A program made the position numbers and the translations under genes. Below, piece after piece: positions 14,401-24,309 of a stretch of DNA of 64,000 bases (positions within the stretch are counted from its first letter, which is position 1; every line of letters begins with the position of its first letter). This stretch comes from Culex pipiens pallens (taxonomy: Eukaryota; Arthropoda; Insecta; Diptera; Culicidae), in contig NC_068938.1 of assembly GCF_016801865.2 (NCBI RefSeq), forward strand, positions 31,750,129-31,814,128, written 5' to 3'. Under the pieces are notes generated by a model. That model had not been told where the DNA came from, did no database searches, and saw nothing but the letters and a program-made list of their open reading frames with translations.

Positions 14401-17160
14401 GCGAGTCCAACCGCCGCCAGCGATTCCACCGGAGTAGGCTTGGTTTGGTGTGTTGTTTGTACTTATGGCATGGAGACGACTCCTACACCTGGAATGACTT
14501 AACGGCCTAACAACCAAGGCCGGGACCGACATTTTACTTCCTCATCCGATGGAAGGTTGGAGCAGATGGGAATCGAACCCAGAATCATCCGCTTGCAAAG
14601 CGAACAGCGTAACCATTCGGCCACGCACTGCACTGCAGTAAAAATAACAAAGGACCTAAATTATTTCCTTGGGGAACACCAATTTTAATGGGCAGAGACA
14701 AACTGTTTTTATTATCTAGAGTTACAAATTGTTTCCTATTTGACAAATAACTTTTGATGATGTCGTTTGCTATGCCTCTGATTCCATAATGATCCAACTT
14801 TCTCAGTAAAATTGAGTGATTCAAGGTGTCAAAAGCCTTTTTTAAATCAAGAAATAGTGAACCAACTATATGTTTTGTTTCAATTTCACCGGAAATAAAT
14901 TCAACTAATTCTGTTATGGCTATAAGCGTACTACAACCTTGTCTAAAACCATATTGGAATTGGTATAAAATATTGTGTTGATTTATAAAAGAAAGTAAAC
15001 GTTTAATAAGCAGTTTTTCAAAGATTTTGTTGAAAACAGAAAGTGTTGATATAGGACGATAATTGTTACAATCGCTTGCATCTCCTGACTTAAATATTGG
15101 AATTATTTTGGCAATTTTCAGGCAATCTGGGTATTGTCCCGTCTCTAAAATTCGATTAAAAACAGCACACAAAATTCTTGAAAACGGAACAGCGTTGTCT
15201 TTTAATACTCTAACTGGAATATTTTCAGGACCACAACTTTTTTTGTTTTTCATGTCATTTAGTAAAAAAGGCCTAAGCAGGCCTAAGAAAAATTGTTTCA
15301 GAAACACGTGAAGCATTATGCAAAGGGCTGGGATTGGTAGCAGGTATTTGATTATCTAAATTTTGACCGATTGTAGCAAAAAAGTTATTTAAAAATATTG
15401 CAAACATCACTCGTGTTATCAACCAAAACACCATTGTGAGTTAACATAATTTTGTTATTATTTTTCGATTGACCAAAGATTGCCTTCAAATTGTACCAAA
15501 ATTTGGAAGTGTTATTCAGAAGGGAGTCAAAGTACTTTTTTTTGTTATGATTTTGAATTTTTTCTACTTTTTTTTGAAACATAAGACAGCATTTCTTTGA
15601 TATGTTGGTCGTTCGGTCGTTGTTTAGCATGTTTTAAATAATTATTTTTTATTTTAATAAATGTCCATAAGTCAAGATCCATCCACGGACAGTGAGAATT
15701 TTTAAGTTTGACTTTTTTGTAATCGTTTTAGTATATTTCTCAAGTAAGACATTGTATGTTGTTAAGATCAAATTCATAGTGTACTCGGGATCACTGAAAT
15801 CGTTTAAATTATTTAATTTTTCACATTTTCTACTGCAGAACGATACCATTATTATTTAAATTGTAAAAAATACTTAGAGGCATCGTCTGATACTCTACAA
15901 AAATTACTGCAACCTTATTTATTTTCACATAATATATTGGAAATGTTAGTTAGAAAGAAAGTTGACCCAAGAAAATTTACACAAACATTGGCAAAAGTCA
16001 AAAAAACAAGTCAAACTTCCAAAAGTTAAATTTTCTTAAAATTGAGGAGTTCTTCTAAAAATCAAAAATTGGTAAAAAAAATATTTTTGGAGATTTTTTA
16101 AATCAAAGCCCGTTTTGAGGCTTTTGGCACACGATTTTGTGTGAGTTGGTTGAGAATTAGCCATAGATGAGAAATTCTAAATCACCCACGTCAAATATCA
16201 TAAAGTTTGAGCTTTTTTTTCGTAAATTCCCTACGTAGTTTTGTAAAATTTTAAATATTTTTCATAAACATTATGATTAACAAAAAAGAAATCTTCAAAA
16301 AAGAACTAAGGCTGCTCCAAATATTTTTATTTATTTAAGTTTTTGTCGAAAGAAGTAAGTAAGTAAGGGCGGCGTTTACCATTTAAATGAGCCCCACCTA
16401 CCGTGGTACAAACAAAATTCGTTGACCTTCCAAGGTTCAGTCATATTTCACCTCGGCATGTCACCTCAGTAAAGTAAGCGCAGGTAATGGACGGTGACAG
16501 CCGTGTGACTAAATTTATTATTCAAATAACCTCTGACAGATGTCCTACCAAATGACAACTTTTCTAGATCAAAATCTGAATATGTCTGAGACAATCAATT
16601 AGAACAAGTTCAAAATATACGTTAATATAATGTAATAAACCATAATTAAAATTTAAAATTACAAAATTGTTAAATGTTTAGAACTACGAATCTACAACAA
16701 ATAAAAAAACAAAAACTCACCCGTTGCCCGGTCCCAGCTTCCGGACCCCGGCGTACGCCGACATCCAGGTGCCGACCTTGAGCGCATCCTGGCCACCGTG
16801 CTTCTGCGCCTCCCTGCCAAGCAGCAAATCGAACGTCCCCCAAAAGCTGCTGGCATTCATCGTGTGTCCTCAGCGACGTCCTTGCCGTTTTTGCAACCCC
16901 TCTCCAAATCACTAAAACTAGCTTTTTTTTTTGTTGTGAATGTGGGATATCCAAGTGCACTTTCCACAGGGACGACCTTGTCCACCGTGTCGATATTGGC
17001 GTCGTCGTCGTCGCCGTGGCCGCACCACGTTCGCCGGTTCTGTTGCCACACGGGGGCGGCGTCCTCGACCCGGCGGGAATATGGCAATATTGTCGAATCG
17101 ACGAGCCGGAGACCACTTGTACTTGTAGGGACCAACCGGTATGGTCGTATAATCACAGTT
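5425..17160 (-). CDS. Uncharacterised gene, at least three exons with an 11-kb intron
   Basis: I do not recognise the product. On the minus strand the exons are: (1) about 17160 to 16977, reading DYTTIPVGPYKYKWSPARRF, NIAIFPPG and an Arg-rich run; (2) 16868-16721, MNASSFWGTFDLLLGREAQK followed by DALKVGTWMSAYAGVRKLG; (3) 5722-5425, a Gly-rich linker, then LNFPSIFQPNQLIGADQ, a basic stretch GKGRGRKKLRLLKPKLKQLY and the terminal VEVLPVEYLGPNIEYT before the stop. Exon 2 ends at a strong GTGAGT donor, and exon 3 follows a CAG acceptor; their phases match, joining GPGNG to DDGGGG. The exon 1/2 phases also fit. The 5' end is unresolved and further exons may lie upstream. The basic, Gly-rich C-terminus with a hydrophobic, acidic tail suggests a structural or nucleic-acid-binding role, but this is only a guess. 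The large intron contains the retrotransposon nest at 12.5-15.9 kb. Confidence 0.6.
5723..6414. other. Intronic AT-rich DNA
   Basis: This lies inside the long intron of the minus-strand gene. No element or exon was recognised. Confidence 0.5.
6415..7341. mobile_element. Foldback element with long inverted arms, copy 1
   Basis: It begins 'gagcaattccaggtcaaat' and ends with the inverse, 'tttgagctggaattgctc'. Further in, 'cctacgtttatataagccat' and 'ggagccagtttcactcgat' recur inverted at about 7200-7300. It is the same family as the 1572-bp palindrome at 42897-44468. It has no ORF of note and is non-autonomous. Confidence 0.75.
8049..8442. mobile_element. MITE with ACAGTCCA-type inverted ends and TA duplication
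   Basis: TA flanks both sides (8047-8048 and 8443-8444). The ends are 'caatccagactcgattatcc' and, inverted, 'cagtccatagtcgattatcc'. The motif TTCGGATAATCGA is repeated several times near both ends. The TA target and motif fit a Tc1/mariner/pogo-type non-autonomous element. An older copy lies at 55698-56062. Confidence 0.75.
8443..9389. other. Intronic AT-rich DNA
   Basis: This lies inside the long intron of the minus-strand gene. No exon, RNA gene or clear element was recognised. Confidence 0.5.
9390..9624. mobile_element. Short MITE with TA duplication
   Basis: Inverted ends of at least 20 bp ('ccgtaaactggggtgacttt' at the left and its complement at the right) are flanked by TA at 9388-9389 and 9625-9626. 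The right end carries two tandem copies of 'ctatcaaagtcacccc'. Confidence 0.85.
9742..10011 (+). other. Open-frame island inside the long intron, doubtful
   Basis: An 89-codon frame with higher GC than its surroundings includes DVYDPSSWGLARSPFRMGKG. No splice sites, signal or family were recognised. It could be an exon of a nested gene, a transposon remnant or a chance frame. Confidence 0.2.
10012..10290. repeat. Degenerate minisatellite of (T)TCAGTC(G)CAG units
   Basis: About 280 bases are built from variants of 'tttcagtcgcag' and 'tttcagtcacag', too diverged to give a single period. It is non-coding. Confidence 0.7.
11160..11412. mobile_element. MITE, ACTGCCCATG ends
   Basis: The left end 'actgcccatgatcgcata' faces 'tatgcgaacatgggcagt' at the right, and a second inner pair, 'tgtcccatatgca', continues the arms to about 33 bp with few mismatches. 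TA lies at both borders. Confidence 0.75.
11670..12333. mobile_element. 664-bp MITE with about 31-bp inverted ends
   Basis: TTAAGAGCGAGTCCACGA opens the left end and its complement closes the right end; the arms continue to the GGCATACCC/GGGTATGC block. The borders read TTAA on both sides, which would fit a TTAA-targeting (piggyBac-type) element, although a TA target cannot be excluded. The interior is AT-rich without a transposase. Confidence 0.75.
13457..13684 (-). mobile_element. tRNA-derived SINE inside the retrotransposon
   Basis: An 11-bp target duplication, ccatgacagga, is at 13446-13456 and 13685-13695. The minus strand begins at the right with a tRNA-like head (A box 'tggcgcaggggtagcgg', B box 'ggttcgattcc') and ends at the left in a (GTTTC)n tail. 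It splits the retrotransposon frame. Confidence 0.9.
13962..14180. mobile_element. CACAGAAAA MITE, copy 1 (inside the retrotransposon)
   Basis: TA flanks both sides (13960-13961 and 14181-14182). The ends are CACAGAAAAAAA and, inverted, TTTTTTTTTCTGTG. The interior has 'aatattacctc' and 'gtaaaattacacc' motifs. It is the same family as 51770-51997 and 52317-52500. Confidence 0.88.
14234..14636 (-). mobile_element. Dimeric tRNA-derived SINE inside the retrotransposon
   Basis: A 15-bp target duplication, agtaaaaataacaaa, is at 14219-14233 and 14637-14651. On the minus strand there is a first tRNA-like unit (A box 'tggccgaatggttacgc', anticodon-loop TTTGCAA, B box 'ggttcgattcc'), a spacer, and then a second tRNA-like unit with 'ggaatcgctggcggcggttgg' and 'agttcaaac'. 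This is the two-unit Twin-like plan. Confidence 0.88.
15861..16720. other. Intronic AT-rich DNA
   Basis: No further retrotransposon domain, exon or clear repeat boundary was recognised here. Confidence 0.45.
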
Positions 17161-17429
17161 TAGTAGCTTTTATTGGGCCAATTCAACAGGGTTATTGCTT
17201 GGGAGTGCACTTGAAGAAAAGCCGGGACAGACTGGTGACGTCGTTGTCTACACAGGTTGGTTGTGTGTGGGAGGATGTTCACAAAGGATGTCAACCAATG
17301 TTGCAATGTCATCACAATAAAAAGATTTGGATGTGTCCTTCAAAAATTGATTTACTGCTTCTTAATTATTCGACATAAACATTGTTGAAATCTTTAATTT
17401 GGATTTGAAAAGTCGCAATAGGAGTACAA

Positions 17430-17510
17430 ATTTGTTGCAAATAGAAGATTTTTCAGCACGAGTTGTACTTTTATTCAACGAGGTTTATCGAGTTACTCCG
17501 CTAGAATGTT
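17430..17510 (+). repeat. Fragment of the 430-bp gtgctgaaaagt repeat
   Basis: The stretch 'gatttttcagcacgagttgt' and a degraded 'ttcaacgaggtttatcgagtt' match the first part of the element at 4203-4632. Confidence 0.65.
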
Positions 17511-17786
17511 ACTTGCCGGCAAGATAAGTATCAAATTCCCAAATCAGCATCATAGAATTTTATTATTATTAAAATTCAATTCAATTTATTTTATTAATAA
17601 ATAATCAATTTACAATTTTGTATTTCTTATAACCTAATAGAGTTTTGGAGTTCCTTTCAACTATGATTTGTACTATAGTTCATTTTGATGTAATTGGATA
17701 TTCTAACAATGGATTTGGCAAGAGAAGGAAAACTAAAGAAAAACCTTCTGGATATTGTTATTAAAACAAATGCTGAAATGTACTTT

Positions 17787-18410
17787 TTTGCAATTCCGTC
17801 GTGAAACTACTTACTTTTACTGTCATTCTTGAACGACGAAATAGCCTACTTTTCTGTACCAAAAATAACAGAATCGAATAGCAACACTTTTCAAATTAAA
17901 TGGGTGAACCTCGTTGGATAAATGTACGACTCGTGCTGAAAAAATCCTCTTTTTGCAACTTGTTGCATAATAGTAGTTTATGCAACAAGTTGCAAAAAGA
18001 GGATTTTTTCAGCACGAGTCGTACATTTATCCATCGAGGTTCACCGAGTTGGATAAATACGAAGAGTGCTGAAAAAATCAAGTTTTGCTACGAGTTCCAT
18101 ACAACATTTTTTGCAATTCCGAAAAACACCCATTGAGTGAAATTTTTAATTCAAATTTTCATGTATTTTGTCAATAAACCATTTAAATCAAAAAAATGTT
18201 GAAAAGTGTTACTTTTCAAAACAAGTGCTGAAAAGTTCAACTTTTCAGCACCCATTTCAGTGATGAAAAGTAGAACTTTTCAGCATTTATTTTGAAAAGT
18301 GTTGCTATTCGATTCTGTTAATTTTGGTACAGAAAAGTAGGCTTTTTCGTCGTTCAAGAATGACAGGAAAAGTAAGTAGTTTCACGACGGAATTGCAAAA
18401 ACTACTATTT
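17787..18410. repeat. Mirror-image pair of the 430-bp repeat
   Basis: An internally deleted minus-strand copy (about 17787-17968) abuts a full plus-strand copy (about 17966-18410) at a shared 'tagtagtttatgcaacaag' end, making a hairpin centred near 17967. A third partial start, 'actactattttgcaa', follows at 18405. The inner hairpin block of AAAGTTCAACTTTTCAGCAC is intact in the right copy. Confidence 0.75.
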
Positions 18411-19761
18411 TGCAACTCCATGGTAAAACTACGTACCATTCCGAAATTTACTCAAATCCGACCGAAAATATACAGAACTACAAATATTTGCTTATTTATT
18501 TTGTATGATCAGCTCTTAAGACTGTATTGATTAACTAATGAATAACTAAAATTTTAAAGAAATCGTATAGAATTCCATAAAGTTTTTCTTGCAATCCTAC
18601 TGAAATGAATTTTTAGGATGTAAGCTTATATCATTTTATTGCAAAAACTCAATGGACTACTTTTGAAAGACACTTACAACTTTCTATAACTAATAGATCA
18701 GTTAACACTTTTGTGAACATCCACCTTCAACCGTTTAATATTTTTATGATTCTCACTTTTTCTCATCAACACACTGCAAAAGCCCATAAACCAGTAGGTC
18801 TTCTTCACCATCTTCACAGTCTTCACCCTGAAACGGTAACATTAGCCGCAGAGCAGCCGTAAGTGTTGCACCATCCATCAATCTTTATTAATTTTTCCAA
18901 CTTACTCACCGTTTACTAATTAAAACAAGCTCTGCTGCCTCCGCTGCATCCTCCTCATTTCAACGTCTCACATCTCACACACCGTCACGACGCCTTCTCA
19001 CGTGGAACGCTTGTAGGTATCCTTGTACTTCGCGATGTTTCGACTATAAAACCGCGTAAATTATAATCACAATCACAACACCACCAGCAAAACCCATTCC
19101 ATTAATCAGCCGATTAACTAAGCAGTAACGACGCGACGCGTCGGATGCAGCACTTGACGCATCGTTGACCGACCAGCAGTGAACACACATGCCCCCTCGG
19201 GGGAGGCTCGACGACGTTATCGTAACAAGTTTCGAAGCACGACTAAAGCCGCATCCTCACGAAAGGGTAGACCAAACTTTGACTCCAACCCCCCCGGTAT
19301 TGGGTGGCATGCAAACGGGGTTCATGTACTCTCTCTCGCTGTTCGATGTACTTCCCCGTGAATACTACTATTTGCTGGCCTCAGCCGTCGCTGGGTTGCG
19401 TGTCCCGGTACGGCCGGATGTGGCGCGGAATAGCGCCGGAGGTGCCGAAAAAGCGGGTTACAGTGGCACTGAGAGGATGGTCGTTGTACTGAGTGTTGTG
19501 TTTGGGATTTACTGATCCACTGATAAAACTTCAATTGTAGCAATTGTAGCTAATTGTTTGTAATGTAACGAGTCAGTCGGCATTTCTGGAGCACCGAGCT
19601 GTCCAAGTTGTTGAAGTAATGCAAGGGTAACGGGAGGTTCCAATTGATATACAAACAGGGGAATGAAAAGGTCACTGCTGTTGAAAGTAGGGCATTTCGA
19701 AGAGTTCACAGAAAAGTTATTCATGTAGCTTTCACGGTGTTTACTTTCAAGTATCAACATT
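18411..19761. other. Intergenic, no convincing gene
   Basis: A TATA-like 'gactataaaaccgcg' lies at about 19040, followed by a GC-richer stretch (19130-19510) with overlapping open frames on both strands, none with a recognised family, signal peptide or MK|GT first exon. It may be a diverged gene or a promoter for an unseen exon. Confidence 0.35.
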
Positions 19762-20294
19762 TCAAGCAACAATCAGCTTCTGGTTGATGGCATGTCCGAC
19801 CAGTGGAGCAACATGGACCGATCCGGGGTTGGCGGCGACATACTTGGCCGCTGGAACCGCTCCCAGGTAGTTGTTGTATCCGTAGCCGTACGAGGTCAGC
19901 GGAAGTCCCCACGGGTTGATCTTGGCAACGTTGGCCTGGACAACGGTCTTACCGGTGGCTCCGTACCATCCGTTGTAGCCGTTGTAACCATTGTACAGAG
20001 AAGCCGCTGGCCAAGCCGCCGAGGACCACTTGTTGTATCCGTACGGGTAGGCAGAGATTCCATGATCGTTCCAGTTGTTCCACGAGCTCAGACCGTCCCA
20101 GGTGTTGAGGCCATTCCAGGCATTCAGACCGTTCCAAGAGTTGAGTCCGTAAGTGCTAGCTGGCCAGCTGCTTTGGACGTATCCTGCCTGGGCGGCAACG
20201 GCAAGGGTGGCGACGAACAGGGCGATAAAGAACTACCGGAAGAAGACAACTCAGCACTGACTTCTTAAAATACGTTTACGAAGCTTACCTTCAT
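19762..20294 (-). CDS. CPLCG-like cuticular protein, W/N/Y/G-rich family A, copy 1
   Basis: Exon 1 (20294-20289) encodes only MK; exon 2 (20232-19762) continues FFIALF and the rest of the signal peptide to the AAQAGY cleavage region, for 158 residues in all. The middle has repeats of LNSWNGLNAWNGLNSW, then AYPYGYNKWSSAAWPAASLY and an expanded GYNGYNGWYG. The C-terminus ends in AAKYVAANPGSVHVAPLVGH and INQKLIVA. This fits the G-x2-H-x-A-P-x2-G-H tag that I recall for the CPLCG cuticular family, so a secreted structural cuticle role is likely. The TATA box is at about 20391-20397 on the minus strand. It is divergently paired with the copy at 20918. Exon 2 starts with Phe, where the sister copies have Val. 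Confidence 0.88.
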
Positions 20295-20917
20295 TGTTGT
20301 TTCACGGTTGGTTACAGTTTGGATCGTCTCCAATCTATTCCTTGCTAGAGCTGTTGATGTTCTATGGCCATTTGGCTCACCAATATGACATTTTATACCA
20401 TTCTGAGCATACCGAAAATTTGAAAAAACGACCCATCCTTGACAACTACTTCCTCATAGAAAACCAATTGAACCGTTTCGAAGCAACACTTTCCATTCTA
20501 CTTCATCCTTCGATGAAGTCGTCACAAATTCAGCAACATTGTTGCCTGAGTAGAAGCTACCCCCACCTTATTGAAGACATTCATCATCCCGGTGTAAAGG
20601 AATCGCGTGCACCTCCCTCCACCCTGGTGAATTATGGCTTTCACCAAGGAGTTTTTCGCCTGTGTCACGTTTGTGGTTTCTTTCCCTCCCGCTCTCTTTT
20701 TGGCAGGTGTGCCATTTTCACAGCATTGTCACCTTGCCTGATTTGATTCGTTTGATGAGACGGAAAAGTGGCACATTCATTTAGTAACCCAAATCAGGGT
20801 TAGAATAAGCCAGAATTGCATAAAACCTCAAATCAGGACGAAATTTAGTATAGTTCAGCAGCAACTCTCAACACAACTGTTTGATTAGTCCAAAAATCAA
20901 CCAACCGTAAAACAACA

Positions 20918-21442
20918 ATGAAGGTAAGACTCTTGGAAGCGTATTTTTCAAATTAATACTGAGTTACCATCTTCCTTTAGGTCTTCATCGCCCTGTTCGT
21001 CGCCACCCTGGCCGTTACCGCCCAAGCAGGATACGTCCAAAGCAGTTGGCCAGTCAGCACCTACGGACTCAACTCGTGGAATGGCCTGAACGCCTGGAAT
21101 GGCCTCAACTCCTGGGACGGTCTGAGCTCGTGGAACAACTGGAACGACCAGGGAATCTCTGCCTACCCGTACGGATACAACAAGTGGTCCTCGGCGGCTT
21201 GGCCAGCGGCTTCCCTGTACAACGGCTACAACGGATGGTACGGAGCCACCGGTAAGACCGTTGTCCAGGCCAACGTTGCCAAGGTCAACCCGTGGGGACT
21301 TCCGCTGACCTCGTACGGCTACGGATACAACAACTACCTGGGAGCGGTTCCAGCGGCCAAGTACGTCGCCGCAAACCCCGGCTCGGTTCATGTTGCTCCA
21401 CTGGTCGGACACGCCATCAACCAGAAGCTGATTGTTGCTTAA
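20918..21442 (+). CDS. CPLCG-like cuticular protein, family A, copy 2
   Basis: The exons are 20918-20923 (MK) and 20981-21442, giving 155 residues. The signal peptide KVFIALFVATLAVTAQAGY is followed by the same W/N-rich repeats (LNSWNGLNAWNGLNSW), GYNKWSSAAWPAASLY, one GYNGWYG unit and the tag NPGSVHVAPLVGHAINQ. It stops after KLIVA and lacks the GHGY tail of some sisters. A weak TATA-like element sits at about 20819, and an insect-type initiator 'agttcagcag' lies upstream. An AATAAA signal follows near 21466. It forms a head-to-head pair with the minus-strand copy, with 623 bp between start codons, which suggests shared regulation. The long antisense frame here is a composition artefact. Confidence 0.9.
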
Positions 21443-22047
21443 TTTTTTACAGTTTGCGAAACTCTTAATAAACTCATTGTCCTGTGATCCCAATCAGTTG
21501 TTTGATTTAAAATACTCAGAAATTCTACTCACGCATAGAGAACGCTTTCACGTTCCCACCACTTCAGGGTCAGCTTTCCTGGAATGAGGTCCTACAAACG
21601 GAAAATAGTATCCTTTGTTATCTCAATCGTTCAAGTATTTATTAGTTTGCATGAAATACACCTTCATTTCCACAGCCGAGACTTGCACCTGCTCCGCGGG
21701 TCTTGCAAATTGGAATTACACTGGAAAATCACCAAACAACTATCGAATGGCGGTACTTGGACGCTATCCGCACAGCGTGATGTTAATGAATTAGATCACA
21801 ACTTATTCTTTACGCGTGCCACGATGACAGATACTGGCTTCGTTATTGCCAACTGATCTGGTTTGTTAAAACGGTTGCTCTGATTCGTCGGACCTTCGCT
21901 ATCAAGTTCGGACTGTTCTCTCTGGATTACTCTGTGCCCTAGAGCTGACCACTTATACCATTCAAACATTTCTTCGCTCTGCAAATTCTGATAATTTTTG
22001 GAATTGATTCATTTTTCTTGCGTTTTAAGAAAATAAAGATATCCCGT

Positions 22048-22370
22048 AAAGTAAAAAAAGTTAATCTTTCCCAGTTCCTGAGGGGAACACCCTTGAAGAG
22101 TATCGGGGCCGGCATTTACAAAGCGGATTCAGTGACAATTTCATTCTCAACTTAATGTTAAGGTTAATGTTAACATTCCATAGGTCGCCTCCCTAAGGTG
22201 TTGTGATAAGGTCCAGTTTGTGACGATACACTACCTTCCCTTTACTAAGCAATCGAAACCAGAAGAGAAACGATCACCAGTTGTGTTGGTCCGAGCCGGG
22301 ATTTGAACCCCGATCTGCCGCTTACTAGGCGGGAGCGTTACCACTAGGCTACGTGGCTCGGTCAAAAAAT
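22048..22370 (-). mobile_element. tRNA-derived SINE with intact cloverleaf head
   Basis: An exact 11-bp duplication, agatatcccgt, is at 22037-22047 and 22371-22381. The head at 22291-22361 (minus strand) folds as a tRNA: acceptor CCGAGCC/GGCTCGG, anticodon loop CTAGTAA (AGT, Thr-like) and T loop TTCAAAT. The body continues to an A/T-rich tail at the left. The duplication makes a SINE far more likely than a working tRNA gene. Confidence 0.88.
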
Positions 22371-22779
22371 AGATATCCCGTGTTCCCGATAAATTTTAAA
22401 TGGTGGGCCATTCTCCGCCAACTCACACAGCGATTGCCCCGACCCCTCTTCGATTTGCGTGAAACTTTGTCCTAAGAGGTAACTTTTGTCCCTGAACACG
22501 AATCCGAGGCCGTTTTTTGATATCTTGTGACGGAGGGGCGACATGCGAAAAAGAGGTGTTTTTCAATAATTTTCAGCCTGAAACGGTGATGAGATAGAAA
22601 TTTGGTGTCAACTTTTATGTAAAATTGTAAAATACGTACTCAAAATTCCAGAAAAACGTATTTTTCATCGAAAAAAAAATACTTAAAAAGTTTTAAAAAC
22701 TCTGCCATTTTCCGTTACCCAACTGTAAAAAAAATTTAAACCTGACATTTTAAGGGAAATTCAATGTACTTTTTGAATC

Positions 22780-23530
22780 TACATTAACCTAGAAGGGTAA
22801 TTTTTGACTTCCTCACCACATCAGGAAAGGCTATAAAATCAGTCGAAAAATGAACTTCTTCATTCGACCTCGTAGACCCACCTTCACGTATACCTATCGA
22901 CTCAGAATCAAATTCTGAACAAATGTCTGTTCGTGTGTATGCCTGTAAGTCCGTGCACCGAAAAATATGCACACGATTATCTCCGGATTCACTGAACCGA
23001 TCTGACCGTTTTGGTCTCATTCGATCCGTCTTGGGGTCCCACACGACCCTAGGTAATATTATGATGTTTAGACAAGTACTTCAAAAGTTATGCTAAAAAA
23101 ATGATTTTAGCTAAACTTCGGAAGATTGTAAAAAGGGTGGTATTTGTCAGAAAACCTGTCATGCTATATATTGTTAGAAAGGTATTTGAAAGACCTTTCC
23201 AATGCATTCAAAAGATTGATCTGACAACCCCATCAAAAGTTATGAGCTCTTAAGTGTTATTTATACACTTTTTTGAGGCCGGATCTCAAATATTTTGATA
23301 AAAAAGCTGTCCGGATCTATCATGCGACCCATCGTTGGATAGGTAATCAAAATACCTTTCCAATGAGCCCAAGAGATTGAGGATCTAACAACCCTATCAA
23401 AAGTTATAAGTACTTTAGTGTTTTTATATACACTTTTTTTAGGCCGGATATTTTGATAAAAATAAATGTTATTTCTACACTTTTTTGAGGCTGTGTAGTT
23501 TATTCACTTTATGAATGCGAGGAAGGCACC
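22780..23530. repeat. Dispersed non-coding repeat, mosquito-type
   Basis: It starts with 'agaagggtaatttttgactt', ends with 'gaggaaggcaccaaccacct', and has internal near-duplicated lines ('gacaaccccatcaaaagttatgagc' type at about 23224 and again at about 23387). It has no inverted ends or ORF of note. Family assignment is from general familiarity only. Confidence 0.45.
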
Positions 23531-23720
23531 AACCACCTTAAGGTGAATTAAGTAACGTTTTTTCAATTAGAATAAAAAAAATCATATTCAAATTTCGTGT
23601 TTTTTCTAACTTGGCAGGGTTATTTTTTAAAGTGTAACAATGTTGTACAAAGTTGTAAAACAGACAATCACAAAAAATTTGATATGTTAACATATGGGGT
23701 TTGCTTATAAACATCACGAG

Positions 23721-24135
23721 CAGCGATGGAATAATCATCATCAAAAGAAAATCTTTGGACGTTCATCAAAAGAAAAAATCCGAAGGGAGCATTGTTCTGC
23801 TCTCTCGCGCACGAAAGTTCGGTAAAAGAAATCTAATAAAATCATCATCTTGATTATTCGGCGGAAAATCTTTTTCACTACTACACTTGCAAGTGTAACG
23901 TCACACGTCGAAAAATGACTTGTCACATTTTGTAGATGGGCAATGTGTGTAAACAAAGTGAAATAAATATTATAAAGTGGTGCTGACAAGGAAATTCACA
24001 AAAAATCATCAGCAGATTGATTTTCTTGGAGAATTTCGGAAGCGATTTTCTTTTGCGTGATTTGCCTCCTCTCTCTTTCGCGGGTGAAGTAAGTTCGCTA
24101 GCGAAAATGATTTTTTTGCGATTATTCCATCCCTG
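23721..24135. mobile_element. hAT-type MITE with perfect 8-bp target duplication
   Basis: The target duplication ATCACGAG is exact (23713-23720 and 24136-24143). The inverted ends are CAGCGATGGAATAATC at the left and CAGGGATGGAATAATC at the right. The 8-bp duplication and CAGGG-type ends are hallmarks of hAT elements. It sits inside one arm of an older foldback: 'ttatcgcgattttacgag' right after the insertion faces 'cgtaaaatcgcgataactcg' at about 24280. Confidence 0.9.
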
Positions 24136-24309
24136 ATCACGAGTTATCGCGATTTTACGAGAAAAAAGTTTTGAAAAAGTTACTTTTTGCGTTTTTCTTT
24201 GTTTCGTTAACCGTGTTTGCCGCGGGTGACCATGAACAGCCATGATCAACGACGACCAACTTTTTCAAAACTGTTTTTCGTAAAATCGCGATAACTCGTG
24301 ATGTTTATC

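Larger units (their letters stand above)
12542..15860 (-). mobile_element. CR1/L2-like non-LTR retrotransposon, 5'-truncated and interrupted
   Basis: On the minus strand the reverse transcriptase runs from about 15316 to 14640: IPIFKSGDASDCNNYRPIS, then YGFRQGCSTL, LFLDLKKAFDTLNHSILLRK and GVPQGNNLGPLLF. After two insertions the palm motif FADDTALFYPGF appears near 13900, and after a third the C-terminal region ends at 12882. A 3' UTR finishes in a poly-A tract (poly-T on the plus strand, 12542-12557). The linker between endonuclease and reverse transcriptase is visible at 15385-15850, but no endonuclease is seen, so the copy is 5'-truncated near 15860. Catalytic Asp-Asp is present, but the frame is broken by insertions at 13457-13684, 13962-14180 and 14234-14636. 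The clade is judged from the RT motifs only. Confidence 0.88.

Noticed and set aside
19179..19543. Overlapping frames after a TATA-like box
   Set aside because: Three frames are open at once, none with a recognisable protein; composition alone explains it.
20948..21493. Long antisense frames (130-197 codons) repeated opposite every family A gene
   Set aside because: They mirror the sense gene's composition (Gly/Trp/Asn codons give few antisense stops), lack signal peptides and splice logic, and vary at indels that keep the sense frame.
22291..22361. A functional tRNA-Thr (AGT) gene
   Set aside because: The cloverleaf is good, but it is the 5' head of a 323-bp unit flanked by an exact 11-bp duplication, so it is a SINE head.
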